DNA from: Bacteroidales bacterium UBA6346
Lineage (GTDB): Bacteria > Bacteroidota > Bacteroidia > Bacteroidales > UBA932
DNA: 28,140 nt
Assembly: GCA_002438905.1 (NCBI GenBank)
Contig: DJSA01000028.1
Span: forward strand, 1 to 28,140
Direction: 5' to 3'
The notes beneath the pieces were generated by a model. The model saw only the letters and a list, made by a program, of their open reading frames with translations. It had not been told where the DNA came from and did not search any database. The translations under genes and the position numbers were made by a program. Shown here in pieces: positions 1-7,008 of this stretch; within the stretch, counting starts at the first letter, position 1; every line of letters begins with the position of its first letter.

Positions 1-550
1 GAGAATAAATTTGTTTCGCCTCCTCAAAATAGCCCTGCTCTGCATAGATTTCCGCCAAAGTTTGGGTGTAGAATCCAAGATGCGGCACCGGCTGGTCTAC
101 TTTCGCACGACCATCTGAAGCCGAACCGATGTTTCTGAATAGGTTGTCGTCCTTGCGGCGTACGCCCTCATAGTCTGCCTTTGAGAAGTAGTCACCGCCA
201 GCAATGTGGACATCTCTGTGATAATCAGCATTTCCGGTACAGCCTGTTTCCTCAAGCGGATGTGCGTTCCCGTTGTTTTCTTCGAGATGTTTCCTGATAA
301 GTTTCTCCACATCCTCATCGGTGTATTTCCTGACCATCCCTTTTGAAAGAATATCAGACAATTTTCTCCTGCAAGGTATGTAGAGCGCGGCGTCCGCGAA
401 CAGTTTTCCTCCATGGTCTTCCTCTCCTGCAACCGCTGCCATTCTTTCGCATAGTTCCTTTCTTGCCGCTCCAAACCACGGGTAGATGTTCACGACGCCC
501 GAAAGTTCATCAATTGTAAGCTTTTTCAAATCAATTGTTCCCTCTGCCAT
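1..550 (-). CDS. TPR-like protein, conserved next to LptE in Bacteroidales (3' part outside the window)
   Basis: Reading the minus strand from the ATG at 548-550 gives an open frame to the window edge, about 183 residues. It begins MAEGTIDLKKLTIDELSGVV and then has a YPWFGAARKELC segment. The last visible part (TLAEIYAEQGYFEEAKQIY) has the alanine, glycine and aromatic spacing of a tetratricopeptide helix pair. The middle is charged and probably disordered. The start lies 4 bases after the LptE stop, so the two are almost certainly co-transcribed and perhaps translationally coupled. From memory, an uncharacterised protein of this kind follows lptE in Bacteroides, often before secG; that neighbour would be outside the window. 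A role in envelope biogenesis is inferred from context only. The overlapping 125-residue frame at 97-474 is a shadow of this gene. Confidence 0.8.
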   Translation of the reverse strand, partial: MAEGTIDLKKLTIDELSGVVNIYPWFGAARKELCERMAAVAGEEDHGGKLFADAALYIPCRRKLSDILSKGMVRKYTDEDVEKLIRKHLEENNGNAHPLEETGCTGNADYHRDVHIAGGDYFSKADYEGVRRKDDNLFRNIGSASDGRAKVDQPVPHLGFYTQTLAEIYAEQGYFEEAKQIYS

Positions 551-554
551 AATC

Positions 555-1073
555 TTACCAGTTAGCAACAGTTGCATTGAAAATGTCTTCGCAGAGCTTG
601 TCGAGAATTCCGTCGGAACCTGAGATGAGATCGCTCTCCACAGCATCGAGCATCTGGTCGGCCGAGAAGTCCGCGTATGCCGAGAATGACTTTTCAAAAT
701 CATCTTCCGGATACTTTTTATTCGTGAAATATATCTTCACATTCACAGTCAGACGGTTCATTGCGGCCTGCTCGTTTGCTGAAACCGATGTAGCCTTGAC
801 GTCATATCCGGTAATCTCCCCCGCAATCGTCAGATCCGCATCGGAATCCACTTGCTCCAGTTTTGTGAGTTTGCGGAACTTGTCCTTCAGCGCTTCTGTG
901 AGGTCGTTCGCAAGAGAAGGGTTGACCTTAAGTGCTTTGTATTCAAAGTATTCGATATTTACGGTCTTCACGTCCGGCTGTATTGACGTCCCTGTGAAGG
1001 AGTATATCCCGCAGGACACCACGAGGATGACGGACGCAATGATAGACAATATATAATAATATGTATGTTTCAT
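555..1073 (-). CDS. lptE: LPS-assembly lipoprotein LptE (Bacteroidetes type)
   Basis: This 172-residue protein has a lipoprotein signal ending in ILVVSC, with Cys21 as the likely lipidated residue, followed by GIYSFTG. In the family, LptE is an outer-membrane lipoprotein that plugs the LptD barrel and helps deliver LPS to the cell surface. The body matches the Bacteroidetes LptE pattern: a short strand after the lipid anchor (VNIEYFEYKAL), the helix LANDLTEALKDKFRK, then TIAGEITGYDVKATSVSANEQ and a second long helix near the C-terminus. Length is normal for the family. It starts 18 bases after the stop of the sigma-54 activator gene and ends 4 bases before the next gene, forming a tight minus-strand operon. 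The plus-strand frame at 577-1056 is antisense shadow. Confidence 0.88.
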   Translation of the reverse strand: MKHTYYYILSIIASVILVVSCGIYSFTGTSIQPDVKTVNIEYFEYKALKVNPSLANDLTEALKDKFRKLTKLEQVDSDADLTIAGEITGYDVKATSVSANEQAAMNRLTVNVKIYFTNKKYPEDDFEKSFSAYADFSADQMLDAVESDLISGSDGILDKLCEDIFNATVANW

Positions 1074-1091
1074 TTTATGCTGATTTCGGGA

Positions 1092-2420
1092 CTATGAATT
1101 CTGCTGCTTTATTTTTCTGTAGAGTGTGCGTTCCGAGATTCCGAGTTCCGCAGCTGCTGCCTTTCTGTTGCCATCATGCTTTTTCAGGACCTTTTCAATG
1201 AGTTCCATGCTCAACTTTTTCAATGAAATCTCCTGATCGGTGTCTTCTATAAGTCCCTGCTCCTCTGGTTCCGTATTGCTCTGGCCGAGGTGTCCGACAG
1301 CCGATCCTGCCCACTGAACCGAGGAACCGTGCTTGTCGAAATCGGATCCTTTGAAATCCGCTACGTCGTGATCGTGTCCGTCAAACTCTATGTGCCCCCA
1401 GTCTGTGCCATCGTTTTCGCTATGCTCCTCGTGTGGAGACGCGAGGACTGCTGGCAATTTTGGCATTCCTCCATTGAGAATAACTCTTTTAAGGTAGTCA
1501 ACGTCCTGCCGCAACTGATAGATTGCGCGGATAATGGCCTCTCTTTCTTCCAGATTTTTGAATGTTTCCTGGTCAGTCTCTACTGTGGCAGGAAGCAGGT
1601 TTTCGTCCTGATTCGGCAGGTATTGGCGCAGCGTCTCCGCATTCACTTCGCATTTATCTGCATGTGATGTGCATTTTGCTGATTCTATTGCCGAAATGGT
1701 TTCGGCCACGTTCTTGAGCTGACGTATGTTTCCCGGCCATCGGTATTTCTTGAGGGCGATGACAGCGTCTTCGGTAAGCACCACGCGGGCAACTCCGTAT
1801 TTGTCGGCAAAATCTGTTGCAAACTTCCTGAATAACAAGTAAATATCTCCAGGACGCTCGCGAAGTGACGGCATCATTATCGTCACCGCATTGAGCCTAT
1901 AGAAAAGGTCTTCGCGGAACTTTCCTTTCGCTACGGCATGTATCAGGTTGACATTTGTGGCGGCCACAACTCTGACATCGGTCTTCAGCACTTTTGACGA
2001 CCCGACTCTGATGAATTCACCGGACTGCAACACCCTCAGCAACTTAGCCTGCGAGGCCATTGGCAGCTCCCCGATCTCGTCAAGAAAAAGCGTTCCTCCG
2101 TCAGCCTCTTCGAAATATCCCTTACGGGTGTCGATGGCGCCTGTGAACGACCCCTTTTCGTGTCCGAAAAGTTCCGAATCCACGGTTCCTTCTGGGATGG
2201 CACCGCAGTTAACCGCGAAATATTTCCCAGTTTTCCGGCGACTGTTCTGGTGTATGATTCTCGGTATGTTTTCCTTTCCAACTCCGCTCTCTCCCGTTAT
2301 GAGCACGGTGATGTCTGTCGGAGCCACCGCCACGGCGATTTCGAGCGCCCGGTTAAGCGCAGGGTCGTTGCCGACGATGTCGTACTTGTTCTTTAGTGAC
2401 TGAAGTTCGTTCGCGTTCAT
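1092..2420 (-). CDS. Sigma-54-dependent transcriptional activator without a receiver domain
   Basis: This 442-residue protein starts directly with the AAA+ module. Walker A is GESGVGKE (43-50), the sigma-54 contact loop is GSFTGA (90-95; most members have GAFTGA), Walker B is GGTLFLDEIGE (108-118), and a sensor II region follows at RWPGNIRQLKN (about 228-237). A Fis-type helix-turn-helix closes the protein (NRKAAAAELGISERTLYRKI, about 418-437). It should hydrolyse ATP to open promoters held by RpoN polymerase. There is no N-terminal receiver, GAF or PAS domain, so input must come from a partner, from abundance, or from the unusual linker at about 330-390, which is rich in His and Asp. A TAnnTTTG element lies just upstream (2440-2447). 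It heads the operon with lptE; this order is familiar from Bacteroides. One helix-turn-helix gene name cannot be assigned. Confidence 0.93.
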   Translation of the reverse strand: MNANELQSLKNKYDIVGNDPALNRALEIAVAVAPTDITVLITGESGVGKENIPRIIHQNSRRKTGKYFAVNCGAIPEGTVDSELFGHEKGSFTGAIDTRKGYFEEADGGTLFLDEIGELPMASQAKLLRVLQSGEFIRVGSSKVLKTDVRVVAATNVNLIHAVAKGKFREDLFYRLNAVTIMMPSLRERPGDIYLLFRKFATDFADKYGVARVVLTEDAVIALKKYRWPGNIRQLKNVAETISAIESAKCTSHADKCEVNAETLRQYLPNQDENLLPATVETDQETFKNLEEREAIIRAIYQLRQDVDYLKRVILNGGMPKLPAVLASPHEEHSENDGTDWGHIEFDGHDHDVADFKGSDFDKHGSSVQWAGSAVGHLGQSNTEPEEQGLIEDTDQEISLKKLSMELIEKVLKKHDGNRKAAAAELGISERTLYRKIKQQNS

Positions 2421-2439
2421 GATTGGACAAAGTATTGGG

Positions 2440-2447
2440 CAAAGTTA
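2440..2447 (-). promoter_or_regulatory. Putative -7 element for the sigma-54 activator/lptE operon
   Basis: The minus strand reads TAACTTTG here, an exact match to the Bacteroidetes -7 consensus TAnnTTTG, 20 bases upstream of the ATG at 2420. No TTTG is present at the expected -33 position, so only half the promoter is supported. The implied leader is very short. Confidence 0.45.
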
Positions 2448-2541
2448 CTAAATGCTTTTGAAAAATGGGCTTTGAGCATCATTTTTGTATACAAATGTGG
2501 GTTAGCGCATGAGTGACTGAAGTTTTGTAATTAAAATTGAC

Positions 2542-2549
2542 TATATTTG
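2542..2549 (+). promoter_or_regulatory. Putative -7 element for the 2644 lipoprotein gene
   Basis: TATATTTG matches the Bacteroidetes -7 consensus exactly, about 95 bases before the start codon. A TTTG lies upstream at 2524-2527, but the spacing (14 bases) is shorter than the usual 19-21. The A/T-rich leader that follows is typical for well-translated Bacteroidales genes. Confidence 0.5.
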
Positions 2550-2643
2550 CGCCGGATAGTCTGCAGCGTATGGAAAAATATGGTGGGACTATAAGAAAAA
2601 AGGAAAATATCATATAAACTTTATTATTTAAATTCATAAACAA

Positions 2644-4284
2644 ATGAAAAAGAGCATCAAATTCTTGGCTGTCGCTCTCGGACTTGCTGCAGTGGCCTGC
2701 AGTTCTCCCGAGAAGATGGCGGAACAGGCAGAGAATGTGATCGTGAAGTGCGATCCTGCCGTTCTTGAAGTTGTGGCTGGTAACATCGATGCCACAGTCT
2801 CTGTAACTTATCCTAAGGATTATTTTCATCCAAAGGCAATTCTCACAGTTACTCCGGTGATTGTGTTCGATGGTGGAGAGCAGGCTATGGAACCGTTTGT
2901 GTTCCAGGGCGAGAAGGTGAAGGATAACTACGAGGTCGTTCCGACAGCCGGATCCACTGTTACAAAGAAAGTTCACTTCACGTACGAAAAAGGTATGGAG
3001 AAGAGTTATCTTGAACTTCGTGGCGTTGTAAGCTACAAGAGCAAGAAGATTGACCTCCCTACTAAGAAGGTGGCTGACGGAGCTAACACCACTTACATGC
3101 TTGCATGCAAGGGCGGCAAGGTTGACCTCAAGGCTGATGGCTATCAGGCTGTAATCGCAATGCCGGAGGAAGGTCAGATTCTCTACACGATCAACAGTTC
3201 AAATGTCAAGAATTCAGAACTCAAGGGCCAGTCTGTAAAGGACTTCCTCGCAGCTGTTGAGGCAGCGAAGGCCAACGAGCGCAAGAAGATCCTGAGCACA
3301 GACATCGTTGCCTATGCTTCACCTGATGGCCCGGAGAAATTTAATGACAAACTTTCAGACAACCGTTCAACTTCAGCTGAGAAGGCGTTCGAGAAGGTGA
3401 CCAAGAAGGCTCCTATCGATGCTCCGGTTAATGTGAAGTCAGTAGGTGAGGACTGGGAAGGCTTCCAGGAACTCGTCAACAACTCCAACATCGAGGACAA
3501 AGAACTTATTCTCCGCGTTCTTTCAATGTACAGCGATCCGAATGTCCGTGAGCAGGAAATCAAGAACATGTCAGCGGTCTACACTACTCTTGCAAAGGAG
3601 GTTCTCCCTGAACTTCGCCGTGCGCGCTTCATCGCAAACGTAGAGTTCACCAACTATTCAAGCGAGGAGCTTCTCAAACTCGTTGAAGAGAACATCGACG
3701 TTCTTGACGAGCCTGCACTTCTTCGCGCGGCAACTCTCGTTGAGAAAGAGGCTGACAAGGTGGCTCTCTACAAGAAAGCGATCGAGAAGTATTCAAGCGC
3801 AACTGCTCAGTACAACCTCGCTGTCGTTTATGCAAACGCAGGCAAGGATGCTGACTGCAAGGCTGCCATCGCAAAGTGCGATGCCAACGATGCTGATGTG
3901 AAGAACGTCCTCGGCGTGCTCGCCCTCCGCGAGAACAAGCTTGACGAGGCTGCAAAGTATTTCGCTGCATCTGCAACTGACTCTGCTGTCGAGAACGCTG
4001 CAACTGTAGAAATCCTCAAGGGTAACTACAAGGCTGCCGCTTCTAAGCTCGCAGGCAAGAAGGGCTTCACTGCTGCTCTCGCAAATGTCCTTACCGGCAA
4101 CTACGCTGCTGCCGAGGCTGCATTCTGCAAGTGCGACTGCCCTAAGAACGCATACCTCAAGGCAATCATCGCTGCCCGCAAGGGTGACAAGGAAGGCGTG
4201 AAGACCAACCTTGAGAAGGCAAAGAAGTGCGAGTGCCTTGCTAAGCGTGCCGCTAACGATATTGAGTTCGCACAGTTCAACTAG
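2644..4284 (+). CDS. Lipoprotein with OmpA-like segment and alanine-rich TPR-like repeats
   Basis: This 546-residue protein has a lipoprotein signal (ALGLAAVACS, Cys19 lipidated). Residues about 25-200 look like beta-sandwich domains. Around 215-255 the segment IVAYASPDG...NDKLSDNRS resembles the OmpA-C pattern in which a YaSpdG turn and an N-x2-LS-x2-R motif surround the peptidoglycan pocket. From about 330 to the end it becomes alanine-rich paired helices with TPR spacing (for example YKKAIEKYSSATAQYNLAVV). It is probably anchored in the outer membrane, facing the periplasm, as a scaffold or peptidoglycan-linking protein. The Cys-rich pieces FCKCDCPKN and KKCECLAKRA near the C-terminus are odd. 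The gene is monocistronic: it has its own promoter-like element upstream and a terminator downstream at 4486-4523. The function is inferred from architecture; I do not recognise a named family member. Confidence 0.85.
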   Translation: MKKSIKFLAVALGLAAVACSSPEKMAEQAENVIVKCDPAVLEVVAGNIDATVSVTYPKDYFHPKAILTVTPVIVFDGGEQAMEPFVFQGEKVKDNYEVVPTAGSTVTKKVHFTYEKGMEKSYLELRGVVSYKSKKIDLPTKKVADGANTTYMLACKGGKVDLKADGYQAVIAMPEEGQILYTINSSNVKNSELKGQSVKDFLAAVEAAKANERKKILSTDIVAYASPDGPEKFNDKLSDNRSTSAEKAFEKVTKKAPIDAPVNVKSVGEDWEGFQELVNNSNIEDKELILRVLSMYSDPNVREQEIKNMSAVYTTLAKEVLPELRRARFIANVEFTNYSSEELLKLVEENIDVLDEPALLRAATLVEKEADKVALYKKAIEKYSSATAQYNLAVVYANAGKDADCKAAIAKCDANDADVKNVLGVLALRENKLDEAAKYFAASATDSAVENAATVEILKGNYKAAASKLAGKKGFTAALANVLTGNYAAAEAAFCKCDCPKNAYLKAIIAARKGDKEGVKTNLEKAKKCECLAKRAANDIEFAQFN

Positions 4285-4485
4285 TACGGAGACGCATAAG
4301 CGGGCATCTGCTTCGTTGCCCGTCTTGTCAAAATCCTCACAACCGATAGGTTGCTGCGGTATTTGACTTCACCGGGTGCCTTGCATCTACCCACTTCTTC
4401 GCCTCCTAATCTCGGGACTGTTTCGGCAGTTTGTTGCAGATTCTGTTTTGATGGCAGAACTGAAAAACACTTGAGAATAGATAAA
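4285..4485. other. Structured non-coding block in the 3' region of the 2644 gene
   Basis: No convincing gene is present. The block is rich in short inverted repeats: a near-perfect stem GCGGGCA/TGCCCGT (about 4298-4322), a nested pair in which GTCAAAAT and ATTTGAC enclose CAACC-GATA-GGTTG (about 4327-4367), and TTCTG/CAGAA near 4441-4459. The minus-strand frame 4281-4547 crosses it but has no recognisable domain and runs back through the downstream terminator. It may be a 3' UTR structure, a small RNA or an interspersed repeat. The sequence feels familiar from other Bacteroidales intergenic regions, but I cannot verify that. Confidence 0.4.
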
Positions 4486-4523
4486 GTCCCCGATGGAAAC
4501 ATCCGTCGGGGACTCTTTTTTTC
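4486..4523 (+). terminator. Rho-independent terminator
   Basis: A 12-bp stem (GTCCCCGATGGA paired with TCCGTCGGGGAC, one G-T pair), a 4-base AACA loop, then TCTTTTTTT. This is a strong plus-strand terminator ending the transcript of the lipoprotein gene and the structured block before the convergent S46 gene. Confidence 0.9.
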
Positions 4524-4581
4524 GCAATAATGAAAGGCTGCTAACAATAGCAGGATATTGTTGTTTCAGGAGTTTGGTTCA

Positions 4582-6792
4582 TTAATGGCCGTCCTTTTCA
4601 TAATTCTTTGAAAATCCCAGCTCATCGAGGATGCGGTCGAGGTGGGCGTAGCGGTCGAGGGTGAGGAGGATGTAGCGGATGTCAACGCAGACGCACTTGT
4701 TGTAGTGCGGAGTGTAGCTGGCATCGCTCGCGAGGGATTCCTTGTTGCCGTCGAAGGCGAGTCCTATTAGTTCGCCTCGGGCGTTGAGGACAGGGGAGCC
4801 GGAGTTGCCGCCGGTGATGTCGCAGTCATTGATGAAATCCACTGGAAATTTATCGAAATCACCGCTTTCAAGAATTTGCTTCCAGTCGTCCTTGAGGCAG
4901 AAGTCATGGGCATCGGGATTATGCTTTTCGAGTATGCCGGCTGCAGTGCTCTGCCAGTTGCAGAGGACGGCGTCGCGGGGGCGCAGGTCACCGACAGTTC
5001 CGTAGGTTATGCGCATTGTTGAGTTTGCATCAGGATAGACCCTATCTCCCTTGTCAAGGCGCATCTCATAGAGGGCATGAGTGTATTGGCGATCCAGAGC
5101 ATGAATGCTCGGCTCCCCCTCAAGAGTCTTGAACCTTTCGTTGAACACCGTAATCTTAACGTCCTGAAGGAAGCGGAACAGCGGGTCATCAGCGTAGCGA
5201 GATTCACCTTTGCTCTCATCTGTTTTGGACTCTGTCCCTGCCTCATCGGCATGATTCTCCATGAGACCGCCGTGCTCCTGTCTTTGTTCGTGCTTGCCCG
5301 GATAAGACGGCAAGCCCTTCGTGAGACAGCTGCCGTTCCATAGGGAATCTGCCAGCGCATGGTAATCTACAGTCCCCGAGGAATGGTCTGTGAACTTTTC
5401 CACGAGCTCTCTCTGAAAGTCCGACCAATACTCTTTATCGACATTGCGCAGGAACATCTCCGCTGAAAATGCGAAAAGCTCCTTCTCAACCCTCATGTCA
5501 ATCTCCTTGTAGATTGGTATTACTGTCTTGACGCCCCTATGCGAGTTCCTAAGCCGCGCCGTGATTAGCGACATCCGGCTTCCGCGCACCAGCGTCTCCC
5601 TGAACCACGCGCGATTGCGCTCCACATCCTCCACGGCCTTGTATTTCGCGGCCAGTTCCGAAAGCAGTGAGCCCCATTTCTCCGTCCGCTCCGGGGAAGC
5701 CGCAATCCATTCCGCAAGTTCTGACTCCTGCGTCCGCTTGTCGTCCACAACATTGAACCTGTTATAGCACAGCACTTCTCCCTCGTTCAACTCCTGCACA
5801 TTGCTAAGTCCGAAATACCAGTTCGAGTATTTCAGCCGCACCTCCGGATCGGCGTTCATCCACTTTTCCGTAATCGCCATCTGCCCGCCCCGCACCTTGT
5901 TCGACACCGGCAGCGTCACGTCCTTCTGCTCCGCCAACTTGAACGAGCTTGACCAGCGGTCCGTGCGTCCGGGGAATCCTATCACCATATTGAAATCTCC
6001 GGGTTTGTATCCCTTCGTCGAAATCGTAAGTTTCCGCACGGGCTCCAGCGGTACGTTCTCCTCGGAATGAGACGCAGGCTTCCCGTCCGCCCCGGCATAG
6101 ACACGATACATCGCGAAGTCGCACTTGTGCTGAGGCCATTCCCAATTGTCAATGTCACCGCCGAAGGCCGCAATGGACACGGGAGGCGCAGCGACGAGAC
6201 GGATGTCGTTATACACGAGGTACAGCGCCATATAGTATTTCTCTCCGGCCCACATCGAACTCAGATATGCCTCATATTCAGGGTATTGCTTTTTGTATTC
6301 CTTTTCGAGGATATAGCTCACTTTCCTCATCCCGAATTTTTTCCCCTCCTCGCGGAGCCTCGCCTCAAGCGCGTTCACCTCATCCGTGACGTCGAGGACC
6401 TTCTTCAGAAAAAATACGTTCTTTCCGGGAATATACCGTTCGTCTTCGCTCCTGAGCGCCCAGAAACCATCCTCAAGATAGTTCCGCTGCGGCGTGCTGA
6501 TGCCGTGGATATCCGCGTAGGCACAGTGGTGGTTCGTAATCAGGAGTCCCTCGTCCGAAATGATGCTTCCGGTGCAGCCAAAATCCAGCGCCACTACGGC
6601 ATCGCTCAGCGTTGTCCCCTTGGCATCCGCATCGTAAATCTCCCGCGCCCCCATCTTCAGCCCGCGCGCCTTCATATTCTTCTCCAAAGCCCTATCAATC
6701 GCGTTAATCATCCACATCCCCTCGTCCGCCGAAGCCGCCAGCACCGAGGAAACCATAACCGCAAAAACTAAAACTATCTTTTTCATTGTCAT
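4582..6792 (-). CDS. S46 family dipeptidyl peptidase, DPP7-like
   Basis: This 736-residue protein has a signal peptide ending near VLAASA-DEGMW. S46 enzymes are periplasmic serine exopeptidases that release dipeptides from oligopeptides, feeding peptide catabolism. The chymotrypsin-like triad can be traced: His89 in ITNHHC, Asp225 in QHKCDFAMYRVY, and Ser664 in GGNSGSPVLN. The residue that separates DPP7 from DPP11 is glycine here (GLAFDG, Gly682, 18 residues after the Ser); DPP11 has arginine, so broad or hydrophobic P1 preference is more likely than Asp/Glu. Length is usual for the family. A hydrophilic stretch at about 497-532, rich in Glu, Lys, His and Ser, looks like an insertion in the helical domain. 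ATG 6786 (MKKIV...) is an equally good start. A foldback repeat (6815-6974) lies 22 bases upstream of the start codon. Confidence 0.95.
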   Translation of the reverse strand: MTMKKIVLVFAVMVSSVLAASADEGMWMINAIDRALEKNMKARGLKMGAREIYDADAKGTTLSDAVVALDFGCTGSIISDEGLLITNHHCAYADIHGISTPQRNYLEDGFWALRSEDERYIPGKNVFFLKKVLDVTDEVNALEARLREEGKKFGMRKVSYILEKEYKKQYPEYEAYLSSMWAGEKYYMALYLVYNDIRLVAAPPVSIAAFGGDIDNWEWPQHKCDFAMYRVYAGADGKPASHSEENVPLEPVRKLTISTKGYKPGDFNMVIGFPGRTDRWSSSFKLAEQKDVTLPVSNKVRGGQMAITEKWMNADPEVRLKYSNWYFGLSNVQELNEGEVLCYNRFNVVDDKRTQESELAEWIAASPERTEKWGSLLSELAAKYKAVEDVERNRAWFRETLVRGSRMSLITARLRNSHRGVKTVIPIYKEIDMRVEKELFAFSAEMFLRNVDKEYWSDFQRELVEKFTDHSSGTVDYHALADSLWNGSCLTKGLPSYPGKHEQRQEHGGLMENHADEAGTESKTDESKGESRYADDPLFRFLQDVKITVFNERFKTLEGEPSIHALDRQYTHALYEMRLDKGDRVYPDANSTMRITYGTVGDLRPRDAVLCNWQSTAAGILEKHNPDAHDFCLKDDWKQILESGDFDKFPVDFINDCDITGGNSGSPVLNARGELIGLAFDGNKESLASDASYTPHYNKCVCVDIRYILLTLDRYAHLDRILDELGFSKNYEKDGH

Positions 6793-6814
6793 GGAATTAC
6801 ATTTTTATTGGTTA

Positions 6815-6974
6815 AGAAACCTTAAAAAATAACCTGCATCATCTTTTTCATTCTTTTCGGTCTATGCTCCTTTTCTCATCGGTCATGTACCTCCAGTACA
6901 CTCCCTCTTTCCAAAGAAACCTATACTCGAAAATAAAAGACAAATCTGAGGCAGTTTATTTTTTTCATGTTTCT
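6815..6974. repeat. Foldback (MITE-like) repeat, copy A
   Basis: A 160-bp element bounded by AGAAAC...GTTTCT. Read inward from both ends, the arms match over almost their full length: AGAAACcTtAAAAAATAAcCTGCaTCA on the left and AGAAACATGAAAAAAATAAaCTGCcTCA on the right. They then share TTTTCG, TCTAT/GTATA and other blocks down to a central TGTAC-CTCCA-GTACA hairpin. It sits between the stop of the polyferredoxin gene and the start of the S46 gene. Copies B (13967-14127) and C (17059-17116) are clearly related. No protein is encoded. The boundaries are supported by the alignment of A with B. Confidence 0.85.
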
Positions 6975-7008
6975 AAACCTAATAATTTTATTAGACGAAA
7001 CCGATAAA

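Noticed and set aside
97..474. 125-residue minus-strand frame
   Set aside because: It is the wrong phase of the partial gene 1-550, whose own frame has a good ATG 4 bases after lptE and a TPR-like sequence.
4281..4547. 88-residue minus-strand frame across the structured block
   Set aside because: It crosses a strong terminator hairpin, has no recognisable domain or start context, and the block is better explained by RNA structure or a repeat.
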